Source: Chaetoceros tenuissimus (Eukaryota; Bacillariophyta; Thalassiosirophyceae; Chaetocerotales; Chaetocerotaceae). From it: 64,000 nucleotides of DNA. How positions within the stretch are numbered: the stretch's first letter is position 1; the number at the start of each line of letters is the position of its first letter. Below the pieces are notes generated by a model that made no database searches, was not told the origin of the DNA, and saw only the letters and a list, made by a program, of their open reading frames with translations. Location of the stretch: assembly GCA_021927905.1 (NCBI GenBank), contig BLLK01000019.1:496001-560000 (forward strand), written 5' to 3'. Positions 23,146-36,100 of the stretch are shown piece by piece. The translations under genes and the position numbers were made by a program.

Positions 23146-23990
23146 ATGTTCGAACGCATCAAGAAAGAGTTGAAGCTATCTCTATTTAGCGGAGAAGATG
23201 CCAACGAAAAAGAAATTGACCTATTGGAAACCTTTAGTCCTTCGCCAAAAGGTTTCGTCATAGCTTCGAAGATCATGTTGCTTGCAGTTTCAACTTTCAA
23301 CTTTGTGACTTCCATTTTGAACTACAAAGATAGCAAAGAAATGTGGCCCATGTTTCTAACTAAGTGGGGATTTATGTTGGGATATTCTTATTTGCTTTCA
23401 AGTACTGTAACAGTTATTGTTCCATTAAAGCTGATGAAGCTCACTTGGGGCTTGTTCGCTGCCACTATCAATATTCAAATGTTTATCACAATCAACTACT
23501 GGGTTTTAGTGTATAATGGCTCCACAGAGCCATTCAGCTCATATTATGAGGTGAGTTGAGCGAATATTTGCAAATCATACTTTTTGCCATCATTTCTAAC
23601 AAATGCCATGTTCCTTCTGCACACTAGCATGGTATTTTTTTCATCCTTCTCGCCCTCGACGGTTTTGCTGTCCATCGCTATCCGTTGAGATTCAAGCAAA
23701 TTTTTCTAGTTTGGGCTGTTCTAATTCCTTTTTTGATTTGGTCTATTATCCACTCAAAACTTGGGATTGGGAATTCTTTACATAATGATAGACCAGACGC
23801 AACTGACGATGATGCTCTTTATGGTACTCTCAATTGGACAGAAAGACCTAAAGGTGCTGGTATTCTTTCTGCTTTATTGATCTGCGTTGCAGTTCCACTT
23901 ATTTTCATCATCACTTGGGGGCTTTCTGTACTTGTGCCTCGTCGTTATGTTGTTGTTACTGAAGAAACTACAAAGGAAGATAAAGTTTGA
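23146..23990 (+). CDS. Six-TM membrane protein, Rolling-stone/AIG1-like (copy 1)
   Basis: Two exons, 23146-23550 and 23628-23990, with a 77-bp GTGAGT-AG phase-0 intron, give 254 aa. A charged cytosolic start (KKELKLSLFS) is followed by about six hydrophobic segments: KGFVIASKIMLLAV, LTKWGFMLGYSYLL, LTWGLFAATINIQMF, HGIFFILLALDGF, IFLVWAVLIPFLIW and GILSALLICVAVPLI. The TKWGFxLGYSYLLSS segment, a late Asp/His, and the short PLRF loop before the fifth segment recall the Rolling stone and FAR-17a/AIG1 families, whose members have about six TMs. That assignment is by pattern only. The C-terminus is charged. Paralogue at 47645-48489. Confidence 0.85.
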
Positions 23991-24694
23991 TTCATACTGA
24001 TGAAATAATATGTTTGATTACATGATGTCAAAGACAACAGAGAAAGAAAAATAGAAAGTTCCTTTGGTTGCAATGAGGATGATATAGCTTCCAAATGGTT
24101 TTGACGATGCGTTTGTTGATTTAGGCATGTGGACCATTACCATATAGAATGAATTAAAATCAATTTTATAAAGAAGATCAAATAATCTTCAAGAGGTGAC
24201 TATCTCAAGAAGACCCTCAACGATCGATAGACTTGCCACTAGAGCAAACTTGAGTTTGTACAATAGGTCTCTTTACTTCTCTAATCAAACTATCTTCTGT
24301 ACTCGTATAGCTTTCTACAAGTTTTCTCTTTCAAGTTACAGCTTGTAGCTTGCTGTGTATCACATTTTTGTTTTCATCGGATACTCGCATCCAAACTAGC
24401 AGTTTTACTATTGCCCTGACAGCTGTCAAACGTTTTAAAATATCCGGGAGACACTAAGTTTATCAGAAATGGGCTTCTTTTAGCAGGAAGAATTCTTTCA
24501 CTGTGCGCAGTAAAAAAACTTGACGATGAAGGAGTATGTAAGAATTCGCGAAAGTGAATCAACGGAAATATATGTACATCCATTTCAATTTGTAAATTCT
24601 TCTATTCATATACAAGAAGTCAAGATATATAGTTATATAAATTGCTTCTTTGATTGTTAACATATAAGTATTTTTCTTCATAATCGCTTGTCGT
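23991..24694. other. Convergent intergenic region between six-TM gene and silaffin-like remnant
   Basis: No gene seen. It is AT-rich and almost identical to 48490-49195. Copy 2 has an extra ~20 bp near 48560 and small indels elsewhere. Both flanking genes end into it, so it probably carries the two 3' ends and polyadenylation signals. Confidence 0.7.
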
Positions 24695-25513
24695 TTACGC
24701 ACATGCCTCACAACACTTTTTCTTCACCTTTCCTGTACAGTACTTTGCCTTTCTTTTGCTTGCTTTACCCTTCTTAAAGTATGAACATGTGGTTGATTTA
24801 CCATTCTTGAGTTTGAATCTGAAATCGCTCTTATCTTCGCACTTTTTGACTTTACAAGCTTTGCACCATTCTTTAGCAGTCTCACCCTTGCAATACATGT
24901 CTTGACGAGCCTTGGTATCTTTCTTCGTGATGTAAGAACATCTTCTCATTTTTCCATTCTTAAGTTTGAACTTATAAGATCTAGTTTCTTCACATAAATC
25001 ATCAAAGGTTTCATGATCGAAAATGTTGTGAGACGGAGTTTTAGGCTTTTTTGGTGTAGGTGCCTTTGGAAGAGGAGTGTTTGATTTAGTAACTTCTTCG
25101 AAGGTACCGTGGGAGCAGGCTCTTTTGGTGTAGGTGCCTTTGGACAGGAGGGATTTAGTTTTCTTCGAAGGTGCCGTAGGAGTAGGCTTGGACTTTGGCG
25201 AAGACTTGTCTGGAGGAGAAGGCTTTTCAGATATACATTTGAATATAGGACAACATTTACCTTCTTCCTTAACAAGCCTTGGACTTTTTCCCTTTTCACA
25301 AAAACCCGGAGCTGGATGCATTGGTTTTGGACATGGGGTATTTTTGCAATCTGGATCTCGTACGCATAAGGCCTCTGTTTGACAACAAGAACCTTCTTTG
25401 AGTTTACTCTGATACTTGTAACCCTTATCGCACGAGTGCTTTTCGCATGCATTTGGACGAGCACATTTGACTCGGGAGCAATCTTTGTCTGGGATACATT
25501 TGAAAATAGGACA
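24695..25513 (-). pseudogene. 5'-truncated copy of the silaffin-like Cys-domain gene (gene G')
   Basis: It corresponds to the last ~270 residues of gene G (49200-51557). The 5' end is lost at about 25513, where sequence changes to an interspersed repeat; signal peptide, Lys/Ser region and the first Cys modules are missing. Two offset indels (about 25085-25150) put ~25 residues in a wrong frame before it is restored. Cysteines of the terminal modules are altered (ECCEAC is EWCKAC; ECCETC is KCCEAC), and CCP-type motifs survive. A promoterless remnant is the simplest reading. Confidence 0.85.
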
Positions 25514-25516
25514 TGA

Positions 25517-26070
25517 ATACTTTATTCTCCTTCAGTGCGTTGAGTACCTTTGAGCAAAATTTAAAACAAATCTAAATATATAACATCAAATCAAAGATGT
25601 ATGTACCTTCTTGAGCCTTGGGCAAGAAGCATCGAAATAATGTTCTTTTTTATAGATTGTGATTTGAAGTACTAGACTCTTGCAGTTCCTCGTAAAATGC
25701 TGTCATTTCATGATTATGAGGTTTTCACTTGAAAAGTCATTGTGCTACTCCTCATGAAAGGGAGCAAACATAAGATATTGAAAAATGTAACCAATGGCCG
25801 TTGCGCAGAAGTGTAAGAAATGCTTACAATTGCTGTATCATCAAGAAGCAAGCAAGGAGGTCAACGTGAGCGAGGAGTCGTGTGGTGGCGAGGATTGACC
25901 AAGTTTTGATTCTCTTATAAGTATAGAAGAAGAAATAGACTCCTCTAATCCAAGAATTGGTTAATTCCATTCACATATTTTAATTCATTTAGACAAACTG
26001 TAAGACGAAGAACCTACCTCTCACTCGCCCTGCCTGATGAAAGTTGATGATGTGAAAAAGTGATATTTTC
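25517..26070. repeat. Interspersed repeat, M11-gene relic and orphan promoter motif
   Basis: 25517-25700 is the short interspersed repeat seen at 21755. 25755-26010 matches the gene D exon 3 region (ttgcgcagaagtgtaagaaatgcttac, gcgaggattgacc, agaagaaatagactc, aagacgaagaac.tacct). 26054-26070 carries GAAAAAGTGATATTTTC, the shared promoter motif, with the leader exons deleted between. The following 26070-26260 matches 10490-10690 (gattaaaggctggcaccatg, ttacgaaattac.ttgtggagatgag). Confidence 0.65.
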
Positions 26071-26269
26071 AGCAGTGATTGATTCGAATTTCTCCGAAAA
26101 TAGTATTCTGTTTCCAAAAGTATTCTTTTTTTGCCAGATTTCGGTTGACTTTGCTCATTAGTACTATAAAATGATTAAAGGCTGGCACCATGGTCTATTC
26201 ATATTTGCTTAAGAAATTACGAAATTACATTGTGGAGATGAGATGAAAGAGAGATAGATTTCGATTTGT

Positions 26270-26600
26270 AAATCATGTGTATCATGATGACGTCATCACA
26301 ACTCTAAAACCCTGTTCTTCTTTTTCCTTTTGTATCTTTTTTACGAACAAACAAGACTGAGGCATACATTATTTGCAGATCTCCATCAGATTTCACTTTT
26401 CTATTATTTTGAAAATGCACACTTCGTTCTCCTTCAGTATGTCGACTCCCTCCCTTCCTTTCAGCAAACATAGAAACTTATAATATATATACCTACTTTA
26501 GCCTTTGGCGAGTGGTGATACAACTACATTGGAATTTGACCTTTCCATGATGTTGATGACGTTTTATGATTTGATACAGACTCTCACTTGTGGTTCATCT
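26270..26600. repeat. Interspersed repeat, copy 4, with TGACGTCA at its head
   Basis: It resembles 18280-18620 in the same order (TGACGTCATC at 26288-26296, gtatcttttttacgaacaaacaagactgaggcat, gcagatctccatc, ctccttcagtatgtcgactcc, ggcgagtggtgatacaac, gatttgatacagactct). No coding content. Confidence 0.7.
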
Positions 26601-26819
26601 TAAAATACTTTGTTTTCATGATTGTGATTTTTTGAGAATTCATGGAGAATGCAGAGAGGGATTTTTCCCGATATCATGTGTATAGAAAACTCACAGTGGC
26701 TTTGAATTATAGAATTGTGCTTTTTTAAAAGTGAGATTGAAAGTCGAATTGAATATGAACTGAAATGGCGACGATTTGAGATGCGAAAAAATTCAACAAA
26801 CCTTTGGCTTTTCAAGTTC

Positions 26820-26823
<4 letters not shown>

Positions 26824-26872
<49 letters not shown>
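26824..26872. repeat. (AT)n microsatellite
   Basis: About 24 perfect AT dinucleotides in a gene-free stretch (26600-27190) in which nothing else is recognised. Confidence 0.95.
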
Positions 26873-26875
<3 letters not shown>

Positions 26876-27194
26876 GGCACAGCGAACCTCTTTTGTAATT
26901 ACAATCAACCCCCGAGAATCAAATCTCAATCTAGAGGAAACTTCCTTCTTCCTTCTTGCTCGTGAAGGAATGACACTATTACACATACAATATGTTTGCA
27001 ATAAGTTCTCGATACTAAAAAATTTTAAGTAGCGTTTAGATCAAAGAAGATGTAGGAAAACATTCTAAAACCGTTCGTGGCATCAAAAACTAATATATTA
27101 CGTAATGAATAAAAATTATTAAGTGTAATGTGCATGAATGAAACGATTGAATAACTCCATCACACAATGGTAATCCTGACTCCTGACAATATCT

Positions 27195-30100
27195 TTAACG
27201 CAGATCGCTTTCAAATACGGTTGTGACAAATTGTTTATTGCAAACATCATAACACGTATCTCTGCATGTTGGCAGTAAGTTGTGAATACATGAAAGCAAA
27301 TCTTCTCTATTAGGATAAGAAAAGAATCCACATTCATCGTCACATTGACCTAGACAAGAGAGACAATACGGACAAGATACTTCTTCTTCATCAAATAAAC
27401 ATTCAAAACCATTTGGAATGAGATTATGTTCTCTCTCTTCTTCAAAACTTCCATCACACAAACCACAAGTACCGGCACATGCGTATAGTTGTTGGCTTGG
27501 AGTACAATACTGCCTCATTCTCTCTTCTCTATGTTTCTCGCTTTGAGTTATCCATGAACAAGTGTAGGGTCCGTTTCCAGCTCGAAGGGAGAAACGACCA
27601 TTTCCTCCCCGAATTGCTGGAAATGTATAAGAGCTGGAAACATCATTGCAATCAGATAATGACCTCTTCATAATGCAAAAAAAATTAGATGCATGTCTAA
27701 AAGAAAAACACAAAGAAATGAGGAAATACACTTACCCCTTGGGACGGGAATATATTCGAAAGATTATTCCTTGACTTTGGTTTCTTTCCATTCTTTGGTT
27801 CCTTCGGAGGAAAAGATTTACCATGACGTTTTAGAATCTTTCCTTTTTGAGATGCCTTCTGATGAGAAACATTTCTTGAAGATGGGAGATCTATATTGCT
27901 ATTTATTTCCATCAGATTTCTAACTTTCGGAGCCTTTTCGGACTTTGGAGATTTTGGAGGAGGAGGCTTCTTCGGAGGTGGAGGAGGCTTCTTCGGAGGT
28001 GGTGGAGGTGGAGGAGGCTTCTTCGGTGGTGGAGGTGGTGGCTTCTTCGGTGGTGGAGGTGGTGGAGGAGGCTCGGTACTGGTTTTGGTACGGTGGTGCA
28101 ACTGGTTTCGGTACTGGTTTTGGTACTGGAGGTGGTGCAACTGGTTTCGGTACTGGTTTTGGTACTGGAGGTGGAGCAACTGGTTTCGGTACTGGTTTTG
28201 GTACTGGAGGAGGAGCAACTGGTTTCGGTACTGGTTTTGGTACTGGAGGTGGATTCTTACTTTTAGTACTCTTCCCTTGTTTTGTAGGAGGAGGAGCAAC
28301 TGGTTTCGGTACTGGCTTTGGTACTGGAGGAGGAGCAACTGGTTTCGGTACTGGTTTTGTTACTGGAGGAGGAGCAACTGGTTTTGGTGCTGGAGGAGGA
28401 TTCGTACTTTTATTACTCTTTCCTTTTTTTGTAGGAGGAGCAACGGGCTTTGGTGGTGGAGGTGGATTTTCCTTTTTCCCTTTTCCTTTTCCTTTTGTAG
28501 GACCGACTGGAGCAGTAGGAGGAGTAGGAGTAGTTGGTGGTGGAGTTTTCCCTTTCCCTTTACCTTTGCTTGTACCCTTTCCTTTCGTTGGGCATGCACT
28601 TTTCTCACTCTTAGTTCCTTTTCCTTTACCCTTTCCATCCGTTGGACAAGTTGGAGGTGCAGAAGGTGAAGCTGATGGGAATCTAGTAATTACTTTTTCA
28701 GTTGGCTGCAGAGTAGGTAGTCGGGTTGGTTTTGGAGAAGGTTTTGCAGATGGCGAGGCTGATGGACGAGGAGAAGGTTTTGCAGATGGCGAAGCTGATG
28801 GACGAGGAGAAGGCTTTGCAGATGGCGAAGCTGATGGACGAGGAGAAGGCTTTGCAGATGGTGAAGCTGATGGACGCTTAGATGGTGAATCTGATGGACG
28901 TAGAGATGGTAGCATGCTAGGACTAAAAGATGGTAACATACTTGGACTCAATGAAGGAACCAAACTTGGCTTAGCCGATGCTTCTAGAGACGGAGAATCT
29001 GAATGCAACACTGAAGGAACCGACGAAAAGACCATGCTTGGCACAGAGCTTGGAACTGTTGATGGTGCTAAGCTTGGATATGATGACGGTGAGCTTGACG
29101 GCGTTGCTGATTCTGTCAATGAAGGCACGCTGCTCGGAGTCAAAGAAGGCAAGCTGCTTGGAATCGATGACGGTAGGATACTCGGAGTCAAAGATGGTAA
29201 CATGCTTGGCTCGGCCGATGGTTCTAGAGATTCAGTAACTGAAGGTAAATTGCTTGCTACCTTCGAAGGACTATTAGAAGGAAATATTGAAGGACTTGAA
29301 CTTGGAAAATCTGATTGCATGATACTTGGACCATTCGACATTGCTGCACTAGGAACAACACTTGCTACCATAGATGGACTTAAAGAGGGTATCGTGGAAA
29401 CTGATGGCTGTAAGGTACCAACGAATGTCGGAGGCTGGCTCGGATATACAGAAGGAAATACTGACATACTTGGTTCTACACTTGGTACCTTCGAAGGACT
29501 TGACGACTGACTAGTCGATGGTGATGAGCTTTGCTCTACACTTGGTATTTCTGAAGGAATAGAACTTGGTCCATTCGACATTTCTGCACTAGGAACAACA
29601 CTTGCTACCATAGATGGACTTAAAGAAGGAAAAATTGAGAGACTTGGTTCTGAACTCGGTAGATCTGAAGGCATTACAGTCTCAGTTACAGTAGAGATCA
29701 ATGGAGTAGGTTTTAATGAAGAACTAGGATATTGAGTTTTTCTAATCGTTGGAGTCTTGCTTGGATATACAGAAGGAAATACTGACATACTTGGTTTTAC
29801 ACTTGGTACCTTCGAAGGACTTGACGACTGACTAGTCGATGGTGATGAGCTTTGCTCTACACTTGGTATTTCTGAAGGAATAGCACTTGGTCCATTCGAC
29901 ATTTCTGCACTAGGAACAATACTTGCTACCTCAGATGGACCTAAAGAGGGTATCGTGGAAACTGATGGCTGTAAGGTACCAACGAATGTCGGAGGCTGGC
30001 TTGGATATACAGAAGGAGAAAATGAGAGACTTGGTTCTACACTTGGTACCTTCGAAGGACTTGACGACTGACTAGTCGATGGTGATGAGCTTTGCTCTAC

Positions 30101-33100
30101 ACTTGGTATTTCTGAAGGAATAGCACTTGGTCCATTCGACATTTCTGCACTAGGAACAATACTTGCTACCTCAGATGGACTTAAAGAGGGTATCGTGGAA
30201 ACTGATGGTTGTAAGGTACCAACGAATGTCGGAGGCTGGCTTGGATATACAGAAGGAAATACTGACATACTTGGTTTTACACTTGGTACCTTCGAAGGAC
30301 TTGACGACAAAATGATAGATGGTGATGAGCTTTGCTCTACACTTGGTATTTCTGAAGGAATAGCACTTGGTCCATTCGACATTTCTGCACTAGGAACAAT
30401 ACTTGCTACCTCAGATGGACTTAAAGAGGGTATCGTGGAAACTGATGGCTGTAAGGTACCAACGAATGTCGGAGGCTGGCTTGGATATACAGAAGGAAAT
30501 ACTGACATACTTGGTTCTACACTTGGTACCTTCGAAGGACTTGACGACTGACTAGTCGATGGTGATGAGCTTTGCTCTACACTTGGTATTTCTGAAGGAA
30601 TAGCACTTGGTCCATTCGACATTTCTGCACTAGGAACAATACTTGCTACCTCAGATGGACTTAAAGAGGGTATCGTGGAAACTGATGGCTGTAAGGTACC
30701 AACGAATGTCGGAGGCTGGCTTGGATATACAGAAGGAAATACTGACATACTTGGTTCTACACTTGGTACCTTCGAAGGACTTGACGACTGACTAGTCGAT
30801 GGTGATGAGCTTTGCTCTACACTTGGTATTTCTGAAGGAATAGCACTTGGTCCATTCGACATTTCTGCACTAGGAACAATACTTGCTACCTCAGATGGAC
30901 TTAAAGAGGGTATCGTGGAAACTGATGGTTGTAAGGTACCAACGAATGTCGGAGGCTGGCTTGGATATACAGAAGGAAATACTGACATACTTGGTTTTAC
31001 ACTTGGTACCTTCGAAGGACTTGACGACAAAATGATAGATGGTGATGAGCTTTGCTCTACACTTGGTATTTCTGAAGGAATAGCACTTGGTCCATTCGAC
31101 ATTTCTGCACTAGGAACAATACTTGCTACCTCAGATGGACTTAAAGAGGGTATCGTGGAAACTGATGGCTGTAAGGTACCAACGAATGTCGGAGGCTGGC
31201 TTGGATATACAGAAGGAAATACTGACATACTTGGTTCTACACTTGGTACCTTCGAAGGACTTGACGACTGACTAGTCGATGGTGATGAGCTTTGCTCTAC
31301 ACTTGGTATTTCTGAAGGAATAGCACTTGGTCCATTCGACATTTCTGCACTAGGAACAATACTTGCTACCTCAGATGGACTTAAAGAGGGTATCGTGGAA
31401 ACTGATGGTTGTAAGGTACCAACGAATGTCGGAGGCTGGCTTGGATATACAGAAGGAAATACTGACATACTTGGTTCTACACTTGGTACCTTCGAAGGAC
31501 TTGACGACTGACTAGATGGTGATGAGCTTTGCTCTACACTTGGTATTTCTGAAGGAATAGCACTTGGTCCATTCGACATTTCTGCACTAGGAACAATACT
31601 TGCTACCTCAGATGGACTTAAAGAGGGTATCGTGGAAACTGATGGTTGTAAGGTACCAACGAATGTCGGAGGCTGGCTTGGATATACAGAAGGAAATACT
31701 GACATACTTGGTTTTACACTTGGTACCTTCGAAGGACTTGACGACAAAATGATAGATGGTGATGAGCTTTGCTCTACACTTGGTATTTCTGAAGGAATAG
31801 CACTTGGTCCATTCGACATTTCTGCACTAGGAACAATACTTGCTACCTCAGATGGACTTAAAGAGGGTATCGTGGAAACTGATGGCTGTAAGGTACCAAC
31901 GAATGTCGGAGGCTGGCTTGGATATACAGAAGGAAATTGGATATACAGAAGGAAAAATACTTGGTTCTACACTTGGTACCTTCGAAGGACTTGACGACTG
32001 ACTAGTCGATGGTGATGAGCTTTGCTCTACACTTGGTATTTCTGAAGGAATAGCACTTGGTCCATTCGACATTTCTGCACTAGGAACAATACTTGCTACC
32101 TCAGATGGACTTAAAGAGGGTATCGTGGAAACTGATGGCTGTAAGGTACCAACGAATGTCGGAGGCTGGCTTGGATATACAGAAGGAAATACTGACATAC
32201 TTGGTTTTACACTTGGTACCTTCGAAGGACTTGACGACAAAATGATAGATGGTGATGAGCTTTGCTCTACACTTGGTATTTCTGAAGGAATAGCACTTGG
32301 TCCATTCGACATTTCTGCACTAGGAACAATACTTGCTACCTCAGATGGACTTAAAGAGGGTCCGTTAGATACTGACGGCTCGTATGTTCCAAAAAATGTT
32401 GGAGATGAACTTGGCTGCAGAGAGGGAAATACTGACATACTTGGTTTTACACTTGGTACCTTCGAAGGACTTGATGACAAAATGATAGATGGTGATGAGC
32501 TTTGCTCTACACTTGGTATCTCTGAAGGAATAGCACTTGCTTCCATGGATGGACTGAAAGAAGGATATATTAACAATTCCTCGGAAGGACTTTCTGTTTC
32601 CCCACCACTATCTGGTGGATTTGATTGTGGAGGTTTAGAAATAGATGGATTTGAGCTCGGATGCAGCGAAGGTGACAATCTTTGTATTTCAGAAGGATAA
32701 GCACTCGGACCATAGGATATTGTAGAGCTAGGAACCACACTTGCCACTGTAGATGGACCCGAAGAGGGAATGTGTGATATGGATGGCTCACATGTACAAT
32801 CAAAAATTGAAGATGAACTTGACTGTAGAGAGCGTAATACTGAGAAACTTTGTTGTAAACGAGGCAATGTTGTTGTAATAGTAGAAGTATGTCTGTCTGA
32901 TAGCTTTGTCAATGCAAGAGAAGTTGGTAAAAGTGTTTGTCCTTTCGTTGGTGCCTTAGGAGGTGGAGATTCTGAATGACGCTTTGCATTCTTTCCTTTT
33001 TTCGGTGTCTTCTGAGGAGTAGTATATGATGGAGATTCTATTTTGCTTTTTTCTTTCGTCAGGAATCGCTCCTTCGGAGCTTTAGTGGATTTAGTGCCCT

Positions 33101-36100
33101 TGGATTCACCTTTGGATTCACCTTTTCCACCTTTACCTTCACATGGAACAGTCGGTGCCTTCGTCGGTGGTGGAGTCGACCCTTTACCTCCTTTACCACC
33201 TTTTCCACCTTTACTTTTTGCAGTACAATTCGATGGACTTGGAGAAGGTTTTGCAGATGGTGAAGCTGATGGTTTTGGAGAAGGTTTTGCAGATGGTGAA
33301 GCTGATGGACGAGGAGAAGGTTTTGCAGATGGCGAAGCTGATGGACGAGGAGAAGGCTTTGTAGATGGCGAAGCTGATGGACGAGGAGAAGGTTTTGCAG
33401 ATGGTGAAGCTGATGGACGAGGAGATGGTTTTGAAGATGGCGAAGCTGATGGACGAGGAGATGGTTTTGCAGATGGCGAAGACGATGGTTTCAGAGAGTG
33501 TGCTATGCTTGGATATGATGACGGTAAGATTGATGGTGCTGCTGATTTAGCCAATGAAGGCAAGCTGCTTGGAAGCAGGGAAGGACTCGAAGAAGGTAAC
33601 AAACTTGGCAAATCTGAAGTTGTAGCACTTGGTCCATTGGACATTACAACACTGGGAACACCACTTGCTACTTCAGACGGCTGTGATGAGGGATTCTGCG
33701 ATACTGACGGCTGAAGCGTACCAATAAACGTTGGAGGCTGGCTTGGATCAGAAGAAGGTAATATTGACACACTTGGTTCCGAGCTAGGTAGCTTCGAAGG
33801 ATTTGAGGACTGACTGCTTGATGGTGACAAGCTTTGTTCTACACTTGGTGTCTCTGAAGATATAGCGCTCGGAGTAGTAGACATTACTACACTGGGATTG
33901 ACACTTGCTACCATTGATGGACTCGAAGAAGGACTCTTTGATACTGACGGCAGTAAGGTACCAACAAATGTCGGAATTTCACTTGGATATACAGAAGGAA
34001 ATACTGATACACTTGGTTTTGAACTCGGCGCCTCAAAGTCAGCTTTTTCGCCAGTAGGTGGTGTAGTACTAGGACTTTGTGTTTTATTTTTCAATGTAGG
34101 TGATGGACTTTGTTCTACACTTGGTGTCTCTGAAGATATAGCACTCGGAGTATCAGACATTACAACTGTAGGAAGTACACTTGCTATCTTTGATGGACTT
34201 AAAGAAGGACGCTGTGATACTGACGGCTGGAATGTACCAACAAATGTCGGAGACTTGCTTGGATCTAGAGAAGGCAATACTGACACACTTGGTTCAACAC
34301 TTGGTAACTTCGAAGGGATTGGTGTCTGATTTATCGATGGTGATGAGCTTTGCTCTACACTCGGTGTCTGTGAAGATATATTACTCGGAGTAGTAGATAT
34401 TACAACAGTAGGAACTGTACTTGATACCTCAGATGGAATCGAAGAAGGACTCTGTGATACTGACGGCTGGAATGTATCAAAAAGTGTCGGAGACTTGCTT
34501 GGATGTAGAGAAGGCAATACTGACACACTTGGTTCAACACTTGGCAAGTACAACGGAGAAGGAGCATGACTAGTCGATGGCGATGAGCTTTGCTCTACAC
34601 TCGGTGTCTGTGAAGATATATTACTCGGAGTATTGGACATTGTAATACTAGGAGATACACTCCCTTTAATGGATGGACTCGAAGAAGGACTCTGTGATAC
34701 TGACGGCTGAAAAGAACCATCAAATGTCGGAGACTCGCTTGGATGTAGAGAAGGCAATACTGACACACTTGGTTCAGCACTTGGCAAGTACAACGGAGAA
34801 GGAGCATGACTTATCGAAGGTGACGAGCTTTGTTCCAGACTTGGTGTCTGTGAAGATATATTACTCGGAGTATTGGACATCACTGAAGTAGGAACTACAC
34901 TTGCTAGCTCTGATGGACTCGAAGAAGGACTCTGTGATACTGACGGCTGAAAAGAACCATCAAATGTCGGAGACTCGCTTGGATGTAGAGAAGGCAATAC
35001 TGACACACTTGGTTCAGCACTTGGCAAGTACAACGGAGAAGGAGCATGACTTATCGAAGGTGACGAGCTTTGATCCAGACTTGGTGTCTGTGAAGATATA
35101 TTACTCGGAGTATTGGACATTACTGAAGTAGGAACTACACTTGGATTGACACTTGCTAGCTCTGATGGACTCGAAGAAGGACTCTGTGATACTGACGGCT
35201 GAAAAGAACCATCAAATGTCGGAGACTCGCTTGGATGTAGAGAAGGCAATACTGACACACTTGGTTCAGCACTTGGCAAGTACAACGGAGAAGGAGCATG
35301 ACTTATCGAAGGTGACGAGCTTTGTTCCAGACTTGGTGTCTGTGAAGATATATTACTCGGAGTATTGGACATTACTGAAGTAGGAACTACACTTGGATTG
35401 ACACTTGCTAGCTCTGATGGACTCGAAGAAGGACTCTGTGATACTGACGGCTGAAAAGAACCATCAAATGTCGGAGACTCGCTTGGATGTAGAGAAGGCA
35501 ATACTGACACACTTGGTTCAGCACTTGGCAAGTACAACGGAGAAGGAGCATGACTTATCGAAGGTGACGAGCTTTGTTCCAGACTTGGTGTCTGTGAAGA
35601 TATATTACTCGGAGTATTGGACATTACTGAAGTAGGAACTACACTTGCTAGCTCTGATGGACTCGAAGAAGGACTCTGTGATACTGACGGCTGAAAAGAA
35701 CCATCAAATGTCGGAGACTCGCTTGGATGTAGAGAAGGCAATACTGACACACTTGGTTCAACACTTGGCAAGTACAACGGAGAAGGAGCATGACTTATCG
35801 AAGGTGACGAGCTTTGTTCCAGACTTGGTGTCTGTGAAGATATATTACTCGGAGTATTGGACATTACTGAAGTAGGAACTACACTTGCTAGCTCTGATGG
35901 ACTCGAAGAAGGACTCTGTGATACTGACGGCTGAAAAGAACCATCAAATGTCGGAGACTCGCTTGGATGTAGAGAAGGCAATACTGACACACTTGGTTCA
36001 GCACTTGGCAAGTACAACGGAGAAGGAGCATGACTTATCGAAGGTGACGAGCTTTGTTCCAGACTTGGTGTCTGTGAAGATATATTACTCGGAGTATTGG

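Larger units (their letters stand above)
23015..25513. repeat. Segmental duplication, copy 1 (partner about 47520-50040)
   Basis: A block of about 2.5 kb holding the six-TM gene (+) and the 3' part of the silaffin-like gene (-) is repeated in the same orientation at about 47520-50040. Similarity stops abruptly near 25513 (after tttgaaaataggaca), where copy 1 joins an interspersed repeat and copy 2 continues into the full gene. Similarity is lowest in the 5' flank and exon 1 start and almost complete in intron, exon 2 and 3' flank. Confidence 0.9.

Noticed and set aside
26715-27032. Frame with YIYIYIYIY
   Set aside because: Product of the (AT)n microsatellite.
27945-29510. Plus-strand 521-codon frame of Gly-rich and DGEADGRGEGFA repeats
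   Set aside because: Antisense shadow of gene B; codon-phase repeats keep both strands open.
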